A DNA stretch of 15,954 nt from Stephanodiscus triporus (GCA_036939755.1 JALLAZ010000407.1:1-15954); one strand, 5' to 3'; positions 10,401 through 15,954 are shown, counted from the first letter of the stretch. Notes: generated by a model not told the origin, from the letters alone. Translations and numbers: made by a program.

Positions 10401-13400
10401 TGCATCCGTGCGGACGGATCTCACGAAGACGTGGCAAAATGTCAAAAGTTATCGGAGGAAGGCGCTCTCAATATCAATAACACCTCGACCAAAACAACAT
10501 TTTTGTTCTTTACCGAGCCTGACCTGGATAAATGCCTATCTCGTCCATATTTTTGCGCAGATTCCTCGTGGAACTTTCTTTCATATCGTCGTCTATGCCA
10601 AGACAAACAAGAGGCTGGCAATATGTCTCCTATTTACGATTGCTCTGATGTCCATCGATGGCAAACTTACATTAACTGGCGGGATAATATCTGCTGTTCC
10701 CAAGTGCCAGAGCTGCGTGGAATCAATTCTTGCCAACCCGACTCTGTGTGTGTTGACAATCCGCTCATAGAAAAGATAATACGGGAAAAGCTGATTGGCG
10801 TTTTTGAATCAGAATTTGGCTACAATCCACCAACAAAGCCACCAAAGGGACAGCTTCTTATGAATGCCAGCTTACAAGAGGATATCGACCATGCACATCC
10901 TTTCGATCTGTTCAATGAGTACCAAAAGCCATTTGAAGAAGAGTGAATCCGACACGATCGTCCCACCGCACAATAAGTACAATTCAGAATCAAGCCAAAC
11001 TTGGAGGAAAACTTATGGCTGTTGTGAATGCCGTCGTCACTCGATGCCTGCTTTCTTTTTGACCAATTCTCATGTCTCAGGATTTCCTGACGATAAGCAC
11101 CAGCCGATTCAATTGGCCATTAGTGCTCTGGCCAAGGTGGAGCTGACTGTCGTTGTGGAACTCCTTCACGGAGCCTTTTATTCTGATTTCAGTGATTATT
11201 TTGGTCCCAGCGATAAGACAATGCTTAGAGTGCACTCCCCTGTCCGATTTGGAGAAGTTTCTGATGATTCGGCAACGTGGTTAGCAGTCATGGAACAAAA
11301 TAACTTTGATAAGTTGAAGCTTGACCTGCCTCTCAACTTGCCGATCGATGTCGAAGAGGATGGCAGCACCACGAAAATGGAAAATCGCTTTTTAGTTGAT
11401 CGACCGAGCAATGTATCGATTGGAGATGATCGCTTGGTTGGCACCTTTGTATCAAACACAAATCTCAATGGGGCACATCCCCCGAGCGAACCATTTCAAG
11501 CAGCTCTCCCAAATGGCATATGGCGGTCGCACACCTTTCTTGCATTGCCTTATCTGCCCTTTTTCTCAAACTGCGATGGCTATGACAGGTAAGATGTCGT
11601 ATGATTCTTTATTACGATGTTGTCGAACTCGTGGCCGTCGCTCAATTTGATCGCTTGACTACCTCCTGTTATTACGACAGTCATATTAGCTTGAGCCGTT
11701 TGTTGGAAGAACACCCAGATTGTCAGCAAGTGAGTTACGAAGAGGCCATGCCGACCAAAGAATTCAGCGGCGCATCACCTGTCGGTGATAGGTGTCTAGG
11801 GGTAGTGCTGAATTGCACATATGAAGAAGGATTGAGGGAAGCAAGAACAAACTTGCGCTGGTTTGAGGCATCCCCTGGATCTACTCTCTTCCATATAGTG
11901 AGTAATGCACGATTCAGTAACCGCTTTAATTTTGTACATTACTCTTATCCAGAACGAAAATCTGATCATCAACGCTCTCTTCATTTCATTGCGCCTGCAA
12001 CTTACTGGACAGACCAGGGATGCCATCCCGTCTAATATATTTGTACCATCATCTGTGGATGAAGAATGGGGAAGAACCGGTGCTTTGAATAAGTTGCGAG
12101 ATCATGATTTGATTCCTGTGTCAGTCAGCAGTGAAAAGGGAGGACATCGCCATGCTATACCGAGAAAGGTCAAGATGGAGCTGAATTACTTTCAAGTTTC
12201 AAGAGGGGTGAAACGTTTGGTCGAAGCAAACTTGTATTTTGATGATCTGTGTACCACCCAACAGCCAGAACAATATGGAGGAAACGCCAAGATTCTTGAC
12301 ATGATGAAAGAAAGGGGGATATTCCCGTGTGATGTTGATGTTAATGGAAACATTAAAACACAAGGCTACAACCTTGAAATACAATATAACCCACTGGCTT
12401 GGTTTGAATTAGTCAATTCCTTTGAATTTGGCGGAGCTGTGTACATGGTCTTCTTCACATTTATGGGATTGGCTATATTTTCTATGGGTGGATTTGCTTA
12501 CGTGATGAATCGCCTTTTCACAAAACTGCGCCATCCACCACAATTCATGGGAATCTCCTTCGTGAAGGTAAAACTGAACCACTCTTGGATGTTTGATCAT
12601 TCTCATTATTGCTCTATTCATCATTCAAATTATTGCTATTGATGTTCTCTATTGCTACTCCTTCGTGAAGCTTGTTGCTTGGCCGCAGATTGTGGGGGTT
12701 GGCTTGGCGGTGGTTCCGTACACGGTAGCTATCATGCTTGTACATTCCATATTCAATAGCTCAACATTGAATTTCGCTGATATGAATCGAAATTGGTTGA
12801 CTGGCGGTGAAGTTGGCGATAAAGAGCAGATCGAAAAAGGCATGGGAAGATTAGGTTCGGCATTGATCGTTCTAGGATTTTATTCTATTTGGAGAGCTAT
12901 GCAAAGCCTTATACCTGCAACCCAAGCAAGCGGGGTAACTGCTACTTATTTAGTCGCCAAGAGAGCTCATTTCATCTGGGTCGGTCTTTCAATTGAAGCT
13001 ATCTTGATGTGCCTTTGGGAGTTTTCGTATTCAGATGACTTCAGGAACAACATTTATCGTTTTAAGGTGATATTTCAGCTATGTCAAATGCTGCTAGATC
13101 TGGTGACATCCCACGTCATGGGGGATCGTCTGTTAGCTGCACCGCTGCTCGTCTCAATACAAATGGCAGAATTGCTCGTCACCATTGGCGCGCGAAACTT
13201 CGTTGAATTTGCGCTGTGCTTCCTAGTTGAGATTTCGATGTTGGTTTTTCAGCGTCTTTTCTTCTACCCACTGATCAGAACGATTCTGACACTGTGGCCT
13301 CGATGGAGATTGCTGGCAATCCAAGCATTCGGAAGCAAAGGACTAACGAGACAGGATCAGCAGGAAAGGGAGTTGAGGTGGAAGCAAGTGAATGAGGACA

Positions 13401-15715
13401 TCGAACTTAGATCGGAAGGCGTTGAGCCTCTTTTAGATTCTCTTTCGTTGTACAGTGTCGAGAAAACGGGAAGCATTTTGTTTCCGTTCATGTGTTTTTT
13501 GCTCATGCTACTCTACACAGAGTCAGAGATGGCCAAGACCTACAATATCAATCAACAAGAGCTCCTGTATTATGGCCTGTTTGCATTTTTCATGATTCCA
13601 TGGATGGCTCTTCTTGATTCTTTTATTTTTAGCAGTCAAGAACTTCTTTATGGGTGGAGAGTGTTTGACTATTTTTCATATCAACGATGGAGATTTGCCA
13701 ATAGGGAGAGCAGATGGAATCTCCTCGCACATGTGGATGAAAGTGTCAAGCAGTCTCTCCAGAATGTCGACCTGCTCTGCTTTTCATCTCAGTATTACTT
13801 TATACTCAGTATCATCGCACTTGGATTTGGAACCAACATGATGGGAGTGACCATTTGCCTGCGAAGAAAACATAACTTTCTTGGAGATCCTGTCTTCCCT
13901 TTAATAATGGCTATTGTCGTGGCTTGCTTTGAATTGATTGCCCAACTATGTGTCTTTGTATCGAACACAAGCATAGATGCAATATCGTGGGGTGGAATTT
14001 GGAAAGTCGCAACGCTACAAGGAACCATGGATGATGTTATTGCTTCAAAATTGGCTGTGGGAGAGGGCAGGCAAGAAGACCTCGAGCAGGAGAGGCAAGA
14101 GCTTATGGCAATGAACAGTGAATCCTTCAGACATAAATTCATTGAGAAAAATCGACCTTGGGTGTTGTCGCACCTCGTTGAGCTCATCACTCCTCAATCA
14201 TTACAAGAACCTGGTCCCGATGGCCGCCCACTAGTTGATTATGTGCGCGATGTTTATTCAACACTCATGCACGTTGGCGAGGGCGTCAATAAACGAGCAG
14301 ATGATCGTTCTGATATCAGCAGTGATGACTATTCAGATGACGAGGAGGAGAAAAGGCGGCAATGGGATCGCACACCTCTGGAAGGCAATAAGCTTCTTAT
14401 CGCACAAATTTGGATCCAGCAAGCGCGCAAACGACGTGTCTTCGCGCTTGCTGTCGCAGGTGTAATAGAGAAGAGGAAGGAAGACCATTGTACGACGTGT
14501 TCCAGAACACTTGGCCAATGCAAGTCACTCACTGCAGGCTTGGCCTGGAACAACAGGTTTGATCAGTATGCCATTGATAGCCTTATCAAGCTCTTCGAGG
14601 ATAGCTACTCACCTCGGGAGAGCAACCTTGATATCTGGAAAGCTTTCTTCAGAGAAAATGCAAGGTTTTCAACTTGTTGTAACATTTGTCTCGATCAAAT
14701 CGAGCAGCAGAAACTTCATAAGGATGTACGCCACGTGGGAGTCGGAGCAGTGACTCGACCAGGTGATATCAGTAGCGATGACGAATCGGACGATGATAAG
14801 CTTTTTGATCCATTGATAGTAGTGAGATCGTCGGAGGAGGGAAGGATTATCAGCAAGTGGTTACACGGGGCACGGGAAAAGCTCGGAGGAGACTTTCCGA
14901 GGACATCTGCCGTGAAGTTGACGGAGCGATACCTTGAGAAGTTGAATTGCAAAACACCCACTGATGTGAAGGCGACTGACCGGGCAGATCACACGTCCCA
15001 AATTGAAATGCACGAAAATGGATTAAACGGTTGGGGGAATATAGATTTTGACGAAATTGGGGAGTCCATCATCAAACGCTGGTTGACCGACGCACGACGT
15101 GGCGCAGTAACGAGATTTGAGCAGCAATCAAAAGATGTACGCTCTCAACTGCACGATGCGATTGGGTCTTTGGATGTAGATGACGCGTCCACACGAATGG
15201 AAGGAAATGCGCTTAAAATTGAGGGAGATCAAATTGCCAAATTGAAAGAAACTACCGAAATCAAATTGTCAAAACAGTTGGAGTCATTGCGATTTGATTT
15301 AGAAAGTGCATTGAAAGACATTGATGAGAGAACGAAAGAAAATACTGAGGAATCGGAGGCATCGTTGTCCCAATTTCGGACTCTTTCTCAGCGCAAACAA
15401 GAATCCAGGACATTGGAGCTCAACAGAAAGATTGACGAAAGTACAAGCGAAGAGGAAACCGTTGCCCTACATTCCCTCTTGAAGTTTGAGATGGAGGATG
15501 AGGATAGATTGTTGCAATCCAAGATCAGTGAGTTGAAGAGTCAAGTTTCGGATTTTTTGAAGAGGCTGGACAGGGAACGTCACTCCATCTTACAGAAGTA
15601 TGAAATAGACTGTAATGTGTTGACGGGAAGGACACGGAAGGAGTACGTGAACCGAGAACGTGATTGGCAAAAGAGAGTGAATACTTGGGTCGGAAGGGCC
15701 AGCCGCGCTGGATAA
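1281..15715 (+). CDS. Giant PSI / IPT-TIG / GCC2-GCC3 multi-pass membrane protein, 13 exons
   Basis: One spliced gene occupies nearly the whole window and would encode about 4,350 residues. I chose the start at 1281 because it opens a good signal peptide and its exon splices in phase into the PSI exon; the stop is TAA at 15713-15715. Domain order: signal peptide (1-22), two PSI-like modules (about 54-128), glycine-rich stretch (about 236-265), IPT 1-2 (about 283-456), four diverged modules of about 100 residues (495-917), IPT 3-6 (973-1371), GCC2/GCC3-like cysteine-rich region (about 1372-1860), large glycosylated ectodomain (to about 3290), about ten membrane helices, and a cytosolic acidic, Cys-motif and coiled-coil tail. 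IPT and PSI are extracellular folds of receptors such as plexins, so a surface receptor or adhesion role is inferred. The frame is broken at 8533-8540, about 10919-10987 and 11056-11060. If those breaks are real, this is a pseudogene or a damaged allele. Confidence 0.8.
1424..1923 (+). other. Intron 1 (500 nt)
   Basis: By far the longest intron of the gene. The donor is GTGAGTA and the acceptor TATATAG, after an AT-rich segment with a plausible branch region. It holds a short TGTCAT run (about 1706-1727) and nothing else I recognise. Small open frames inside it have no coding features. First introns often carry transcriptional enhancers, but no particular motif points to that here. Confidence 0.72.
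1924..2528 (+). CDS. Exon 2: two PSI-like cysteine modules and a glycine-rich beta segment
   Basis: Residues about 54-74 (CGSCTNTPGCRFC) and 104-128 (CGYTSCDTCSRHKGCTWC) show the C-x3-C-x2-C-x5-C-x2-C spacing of plexin-semaphorin-integrin modules, small disulfide knots that usually orient neighbouring IPT domains. A segment rich in V, G and I follows (from about residue 165) and runs into GSGGTNKVGGSGG-like sequence. The second half resembles glycine-rich beta repeats found between PSI and IPT in algal surface proteins, by recollection only. The exon must end at 2528 with a single base of a codon, because only this joins exon 3 in frame (see intron 2). Confidence 0.78.
2529..2617 (+). other. 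Intron 2: non-canonical GC-AG intron (89 nt)
   Basis: The upstream exon ends GGAG and the intron begins GCAAGT, the strict consensus of GC-AG introns (AG|GCAAGT). The acceptor is CCATTAG at 2617. A GT lies four bases downstream (2533), but using it leaves exon 3 out of frame. The GC donor gives codon GAA across the junction and continues into MPSGGLHGLGGSMYL, matching the glycine-rich character on both sides. Confidence 0.72.
2618..5794 (+). CDS. Exon 3: IPT/TIG domains 1-5, start of IPT 6, and four internal ~100-residue modules
   Basis: This is the largest exon (3,177 nt). IPT/TIG domains are marked by the repeated plan P-x-x-G-P-S-x-G-G-T, then a Cys-x-Phe-Gly strand, then a CxxPP strand and a closing F-x-Y. 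IPT 1 is at about 2716-2994 (GPSSGGT, CKFG), IPT 2 at 2998-3236 (SGLVVGGT, CRFG), IPT 3 at 4786-5126, IPT 4 at 5143-5389 (CTFG, CTTPP), IPT 5 at 5398-5703 (CRFG, CSAPP), and IPT 6 starts at 5710 (GPSNGGGT). Between IPT 2 and IPT 3 lie four modules with G-G-x-F, N-A-T and aromatic-V-x-F patterns. Many N-x-S/T sequons are present, as expected of a secreted region. The exon ends in phase 1 at donor GTAAGC (5795); the next intron (5795-5876, 82 nt) restores GENFVNSTQLTCRFG. Confidence 0.85.
3346..4620 (+). repeat. Four tandem diverged ~100-residue beta modules between IPT 2 and IPT 3
   Basis: Protein-level repeats begin near 3352 (GGSFQYPL), 3646 (GGQFKLTF), 3958 (RLEIPSQAARFSIYF) and 4264 (GGYFSLRY). 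Each continues with a loop holding an acceptor-like sequence such as YNET, HNAT or HNATG, then an amphipathic A-x-E-x-x-x-A-L-E-x-L helix, a V-x-V strand and a closing strand (WHVTF or similar). The pattern resembles the G-G-x-F ... A-L-E-x-L ... W-x-V-x-F repeats of large bacterial and protist adhesins, a match by eye to a general theme rather than to a named family. DNA identity between copies is low, so the repeats are old. Confidence 0.55.
5877..6896 (+). CDS. Exon 4: rest of IPT 6 and start of the GCC2/GCC3-like cysteine-rich region
   Basis: The acceptor ATTAAG (5876) joins G from exon 3 with TG to give a Val codon. IPT 6 finishes with CRFG, CFSPP and a closing GGFTYTS near 6062. Then a run of short cysteine motifs begins: CNPGTYQELTGQSRCHACP, IGYMCSEFGM, CPAHYLCDERG, CEPGTFNFMIGQVKCSECL. 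P-G-T-Y/F followed by x-C-x-x-C-P-x-G-Y-x-C is the signature of GCC2/GCC3 (ephrin-receptor-like or TNFR-like) repeats. An insert of roughly 85 residues with few cysteines (about 6375-6640) interrupts them. The exon ends in phase 1 at donor GTAGGT (6897); intron 4 is 6897-6966 (70 nt) with acceptor TTCACAG. Confidence 0.82.
6967..7024 (+). CDS. Exon 5: GCC2/GCC3-like segment (58 nt)
   Basis: A short exon encoding HVCSKKGLANPNIRCPAG, which continues the CPPG-x-x-C pattern of exon 4 exactly across the splice. It ends TT in phase 2 before a consensus donor GTAAGT (7025). Intron 5 runs 7025-7096 (72 nt) with acceptor GCGCAG. The unspliced frame stops at the donor, which supports real splicing. Confidence 0.76.
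7097..7440 (+). CDS. Exon 6: GCC2/GCC3-like segment
   Basis: The reading frame is set by phase 2 of exon 5 and gives FYCLNGTKTSDPFRNDT, then CSPGTFCVAGTG, CPAGFFCEAASPSAKG, CPPSFQCPKGTANPRP and CLPGFYAPTIQTDKC. These are successive C-P-x-G-x-x-C modules with no stop. A 133-residue frame starting at 7108 on the same strand is an out-of-frame shadow. The exon ends in phase 1 at donor GTAAGT (7441), and intron 6 is 7441-7540 (100 nt). Confidence 0.78.
7541..7570 (+). CDS. Exon 7: 30-nt microexon
   Basis: Between acceptor AACTAAG (7540) and donor GTGAGT (7571) only 30 bases encode CYECPPGTSC together with the flanking split codons. Both ends are phase 1 and the cysteine pattern C-x-x-C-P-P-G-T-x-C fits the surrounding repeats exactly, so I accept it despite its size. 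Intron 7 is 7571-7651 (81 nt) with acceptor TTCGCAG. Skipping this exon would keep the frame (30 = 3 x 10), removing one half repeat. Confidence 0.7.
7652..7728 (+). CDS. Exon 8: GCC2/GCC3-like segment (77 nt)
   Basis: It encodes FEGLFEAEECGPGTYRSTDD and ends GGNS at a codon boundary before donor GTAAGT (7729). C-G-P-G-T-Y is the start of another GCC2/GCC3 unit, completed by CLPCPQGTWS at the start of exon 9. The junction phases (1 in, 0 out) are consistent with both neighbours. Confidence 0.72.
7729..7812 (+). other. Intron 8: in-frame, stop-free 84-nt intron
   Basis: The donor is GTAAGT and the acceptor GTGTGCAG. The length is a multiple of three and there is no stop in the coding frame, so retention would add 28 residues (starting VSGYSCCCYFVAS) inside a cysteine-rich repeat. 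I treat it as an intron because removing it joins CGPGTY...GGNS to CLPCPQGT, the normal repeat spacing. Confidence 0.66.
7813..8540 (+). CDS. Exon 9, first part: last cysteine-rich unit and beta-rich ectodomain, up to the frame break
   Basis: It begins CLPCPQGTWSKNWGLREKG and CPTGVICPVDGMTKPC, the end of the GCC2/GCC3-like region, and then changes to a non-repetitive ectodomain sequence rich in Tyr, Pro and Gly with scattered sequons. I do not recognise a domain after about 7970. The frame stays open to a TAG at 8563-8565, but the last residues in this frame (NALLLMRS) do not look like the rest, while the frame one base back reads CPTFDAELGCYIDQAYALH. I therefore end this part at the A8 run 8533-8540. 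Confidence 0.75.
8541..10918 (+). CDS. Exon 9, second part: large cysteine-containing ectodomain (frame -1 relative to the first part)
   Basis: The coding frame resumes with CPTFDAELGCYIDQAYALH and continues GECCVIGKFKQ, TCEADSICSEGGF, CPAGFACDFATT, CNEGHYCGMED and CPENHWCPTGT, so cysteine-rich units return before a long region (about 9000-10900) of mixed ectodomain sequence with paired cysteines (CECQNLLRCP, CKPCPIRYRCK) and sequons. I do not recognise a family for that region. In the same frame it runs on through YQKPFEEE to a TGA at 10944. Coding probably leaves this frame earlier, by a short intron starting at 10919, or by an indel just before the stop. Confidence 0.7.
10919..10977 (+). 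other. Candidate short intron 9 (59 nt), or a frame break
   Basis: Upstream coding is in one frame, and the next credible coding (IQNQAKLGGKLMAVVNAVV from about 10982) is one base back. Donor GTACCA (10919) with acceptor CAATAAG (10977) would join the frames in phase as NDTIQNQAKLGG. The donor is weak, but a 55-nt intron elsewhere in this gene shows that such lengths can be spliced. The alternative is a lost base near GAAGAAGAG (10938-10943). I cannot decide from sequence. Confidence 0.35.
10978..11588 (+). CDS. Exon 10: membrane-proximal ectodomain, with a second frame break inside
   Basis: It begins TIQNQAKLGGKLMAVVNAVV and reaches LLSF before a TGA at 11060-11062; beyond a T5 run (11056-11060) the frame one base back reads LTNSHVSGFPDDKHQ and LAKVELTVVVELLHGAFYS with no stop to 11588. 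The later sequence looks like a folded extracellular domain containing sequons (NVS). The exon ends NCDGYD in phase 2 at donor GTAAGA (11589). Intron 10 is 11589-11680 (92 nt) with acceptor ACGACAG, joining to SHISLSRLLEEHPDC. No named domain is recognised. Confidence 0.66.
11681..11897 (+). CDS. Exon 11: ectodomain segment (217 nt)
   Basis: It encodes SHISLSRLLEEHPDCQQVS and continues to LNCTYEEGLREARTNLRW and SPGSTLFHI, ending at a codon boundary before donor GTGAGTAA (11898). The splice out is required because the open frame beyond it becomes low-quality sequence. One sequon (NCT) is visible, consistent with an extracellular location. No family is recognised. Confidence 0.72.
11898..11952 (+). 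other. Intron 11 (55 nt), the shortest well-supported intron
   Basis: The donor GTGAGTAA and acceptor TTATCCAG join FHI to NENLIINALFISLRLQLTG in phase 0. At 55 nt it sets the lower size limit seen here and makes the 59-nt candidate intron 9 more believable. Confidence 0.7.
11953..12567 (+). CDS. Exon 12: last ectodomain segment and first membrane helix
   Basis: It starts NENLIINALFISLRLQLTG, runs through charged ectodomain sequence with a Cys pair (DDLCTTQ and FPCDVDVN), and ends in a strong hydrophobic stretch at about 12431-12510 (VYMVFFTFMGLAIFSMGGFA), which I take as membrane helix 1. The following basic loop RLFTKLRHPP suggests the chain then faces the cytosol. The exon ends FMGISFVK at a codon boundary, and its last 13 bases recur at the end of the following intron. 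Confidence 0.78.
12555..12567 (+). repeat. Direct repeat, copy 1 (exon 12 end)
   Basis: The sequence CTCCTTCGTGAAG ends exon 12 and is repeated perfectly 103 bp downstream at 12658-12670. The bases outside the two copies differ (AAT before copy 1, CTA before copy 2), so the identity covers only the 13 bases. Confidence 0.85.
12568..12670 (+). other. Intron 12 (103 nt) flanked by an exact 13-bp direct repeat
   Basis: The intron opens GTAAAACTGAACC and its last 13 bases, CTCCTTCGTGAAG (12658-12670), are identical to the last 13 bases of exon 12 (12555-12567). The only AG in the intron is the one inside this repeat copy, so the acceptor is supplied by the duplication while the donor GT is the first two bases of the 90-nt unique segment. 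Splicing restores FVKLVAWPQIVG without change. This is the structure expected from an insertion with a target-site-like duplication, as proposed for introner elements. Confidence 0.75.
12658..12670 (+). repeat. Direct repeat, copy 2 (intron 12 acceptor)
   Basis: This is the exact second copy of CTCCTTCGTGAAG. Its final AG is the splice acceptor. Together with copy 1 it brackets 90 unique, T-rich bases (12568-12657). I see no terminal inverted repeats in those 90 bases. Confidence 0.85.
12671..15715 (+). CDS. Exon 13: multi-pass membrane region and cytosolic tail
   Basis: The exon encodes 1,014 residues and the stop. Hydrophobic stretches give about nine further helices: near 12671-12754, 12841-12910, 12965-13030, 13130-13200, 13203-13280, 13471-13530, 13560-13630, 13793-13860 and 13892-13960. 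A large polar loop lies at about 13320-13465. The tail (from about 13965) holds two acidic serine motifs of the form DISSDDxSDD (14312 and 14765), C-x2-C pairs (14489-14500 and 14678-14689) that could bind zinc, and a long E/K/R-rich heptad-like coiled coil (about 15080-15700) ending WVGRASRAG. Cys-rich stalk, many helices and a coiled-coil tail loosely recall meckelin-type receptors, but I see no motif proving kinship. No catalytic domain is visible. Confidence 0.85.
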   Translation, partial: LVAWPQIVGVGLAVVPYTVAIMLVHSIFNSSTLNFADMNRNWLTGGEVGDKEQIEKGMGRLGSALIVLGFYSIWRAMQSLIPATQASGVTATYLVAKRAHFIWVGLSIEAILMCLWEFSYSDDFRNNIYRFKVIFQLCQMLLDLVTSHVMGDRLLAAPLLVSIQMAELLVTIGARNFVEFALCFLVEISMLVFQRLFFYPLIRTILTLWPRWRLLAIQAFGSKGLTRQDQQERELRWKQVNEDIELRSEGVEPLLDSLSLYSVEKTGSILFPFMCFLLMLLYTESEMAKTYNINQQELLYYGLFAFFMIPWMALLDSFIFSSQELLYGWRVFDYFSYQRWRFANRESRWNLLAHVDESVKQSLQNVDLLCFSSQYYFILSIIALGFGTNMMGVTICLRRKHNFLGDPVFPLIMAIVVACFELIAQLCVFVSNTSIDAISWGGIWKVATLQGTMDDVIASKLAVGEGRQEDLEQERQELMAMNSESFRHKFIEKNRPWVLSHLVELITPQSLQEPGPDGRPLVDYVRDVYSTLMHVGEGVNKRADDRSDISSDDYSDDEEEKRRQWDRTPLEGNKLLIAQIWIQQARKRRVFALAVAGVIEKRKEDHCTTCSRTLGQCKSLTAGLAWNNRFDQYAIDSLIKLFEDSYSPRESNLDIWKAFFRENARFSTCCNICLDQIEQQKLHKDVRHVGVGAVTRPGDISSDDESDDDKLFDPLIVVRSSEEGRIISKWLHGAREKLGGDFPRTSAVKLTERYLEKLNCKTPTDVKATDRADHTSQIEMHENGLNGWGNIDFDEIGESIIKRWLTDARRGAVTRFEQQSKDVRSQLHDAIGSLDVDDASTRMEGNALKIEGDQIAKLKETTEIKLSKQLESLRFDLESALKDIDERTKENTEESEASLSQFRTLSQRKQESRTLELNRKIDESTSEEETVALHSLLKFEMEDEDRLLQSKISELKSQVSDFLKRLDRERHSILQKYEIDCNVLTGRTRKEYVNRERDWQKRVNTWVGRASRAG

Positions 15716-15954
15716 GATAGGGGTGGACGCACTCTGAATACAAGGATTAGCAACGTAGAAGGATAGGGAAGATGAATGTCCCATTATGCTGACAAACAGA
15801 TTGAAAACTAGAGATAGGAGTAATACTTCACCGTCTATCTCTCAGGAGCCACCAGCTAACTTAGGCCGGTTCTGTCAGGGGAATTTTTTGGTACGATTTA
15901 TGGTACGATTTATCGTACCATAAATCGTACCACAAATCGTGCGAAAACCTCCTC
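15716..15954. other. 3' flank of the gene
   Basis: The first 160 bp after the stop contain no AATAAA and no gene I can support; the 3' UTR and polyadenylation site should lie here but are not marked by a motif I recognise. The last 65 bp are occupied by the inverted repeat described separately. Confidence 0.5.
15890..15947. repeat. Long perfect inverted repeat built from 12-bp units
   Basis: GGTACGATTTAT occurs twice in tandem (15890-15901, 15902-15913), then its reverse complement follows. The perfect arms are 15890-15909 and 15912-15931 (20 bp each) with a 2-base centre (TT), so the strand could form a near-complete hairpin. A diverged third inverted unit (ACAAATCGTGCG, 15932-15943) and AAAA follow, mirrored on the left by a T6 run (15884-15889). 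It could be the terminal or subterminal repeat of a DNA transposon or MITE that continues beyond the window, or a structured 3' element. Confidence 0.75.

Noticed and set aside
13795..14190. Antisense frame of 131 codons opposite exon 13
   Set aside because: The plus strand here encodes membrane helices in the continuous exon 13 frame; the reverse frame has no motif.
1..15954. Prokaryotic operon, tRNA, rRNA or CRISPR content
   Set aside because: No repeat-spacer array, no cloverleaf-like or rRNA-like sequence, and coding continuity depends on spliceosomal introns.

Overview
The window looks like nuclear DNA of a eukaryotic alga, most likely a stramenopile such as a diatom. The evidence is a single plus-strand gene split by short GT-AG introns (mostly 55-103 nt), a predicted protein that combines IPT/TIG, PSI and GCC2/GCC3-type cysteine-rich modules with a multi-pass membrane region (I recall this mix from heterokont algal genomes), and what looks like the 3' end of a Copia-type LTR retrotransposon at the left edge. 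The taxon is an inference. No prokaryotic operon, rRNA, tRNA or CRISPR is visible.

Layout. Positions 1-182 look like the 3' non-coding end of an LTR retrotransposon, with a purine-rich tract directly before a TGTT that probably opens its 3' LTR (about 183-371, right end uncertain). Positions 372-1280 hold no gene I can defend; they contain a perfect 22-bp palindrome (858-879) and must include the promoter of the gene that follows. One gene fills 1281-15715. I reconstruct 13 exons: 1281-1423, 1924-2528, 2618-5794, 5877-6896, 6967-7024, 7097-7440, 7541-7570, 7652-7728, 7813 to about 10918, about 10978-11588, 11681-11897, 11953-12567 and 12671-15715. Phases agree at every junction except in exon 9 and the start of exon 10, where the reading frame slips. 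Positions 15716-15954 are 3' flank, ending in a strong inverted repeat (15890-15931).

The product would be about 4,350 residues. In order it has a signal peptide, two PSI-like cysteine modules, a glycine-rich stretch, six IPT/TIG beta-sandwich domains split into a group of two and a group of four by four diverged modules of roughly 100 residues, a long GCC2/GCC3-like cysteine-rich stalk, a large ectodomain with many N-glycosylation sequons, about ten membrane helices, and a cytosolic tail with acidic serine clusters, paired C-x2-C motifs and a long charged C-terminal coiled coil. The plan suggests a surface receptor or adhesion protein linked to cytosolic partners; the function is not known from sequence.

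The most interesting details are an intron (12568-12670) whose last 13 bases exactly repeat the last 13 bases of the upstream exon, as expected of a recent intron-creating insertion; a non-canonical GC-AG intron (2529-2617); a 30-nt microexon; an 84-nt intron that stays open in frame; and two or three places where the frame drops by one (A8 run at 8533-8540, about 10919-10987, T5 run at 11056-11060). These breaks are either assembly indels or real lesions.
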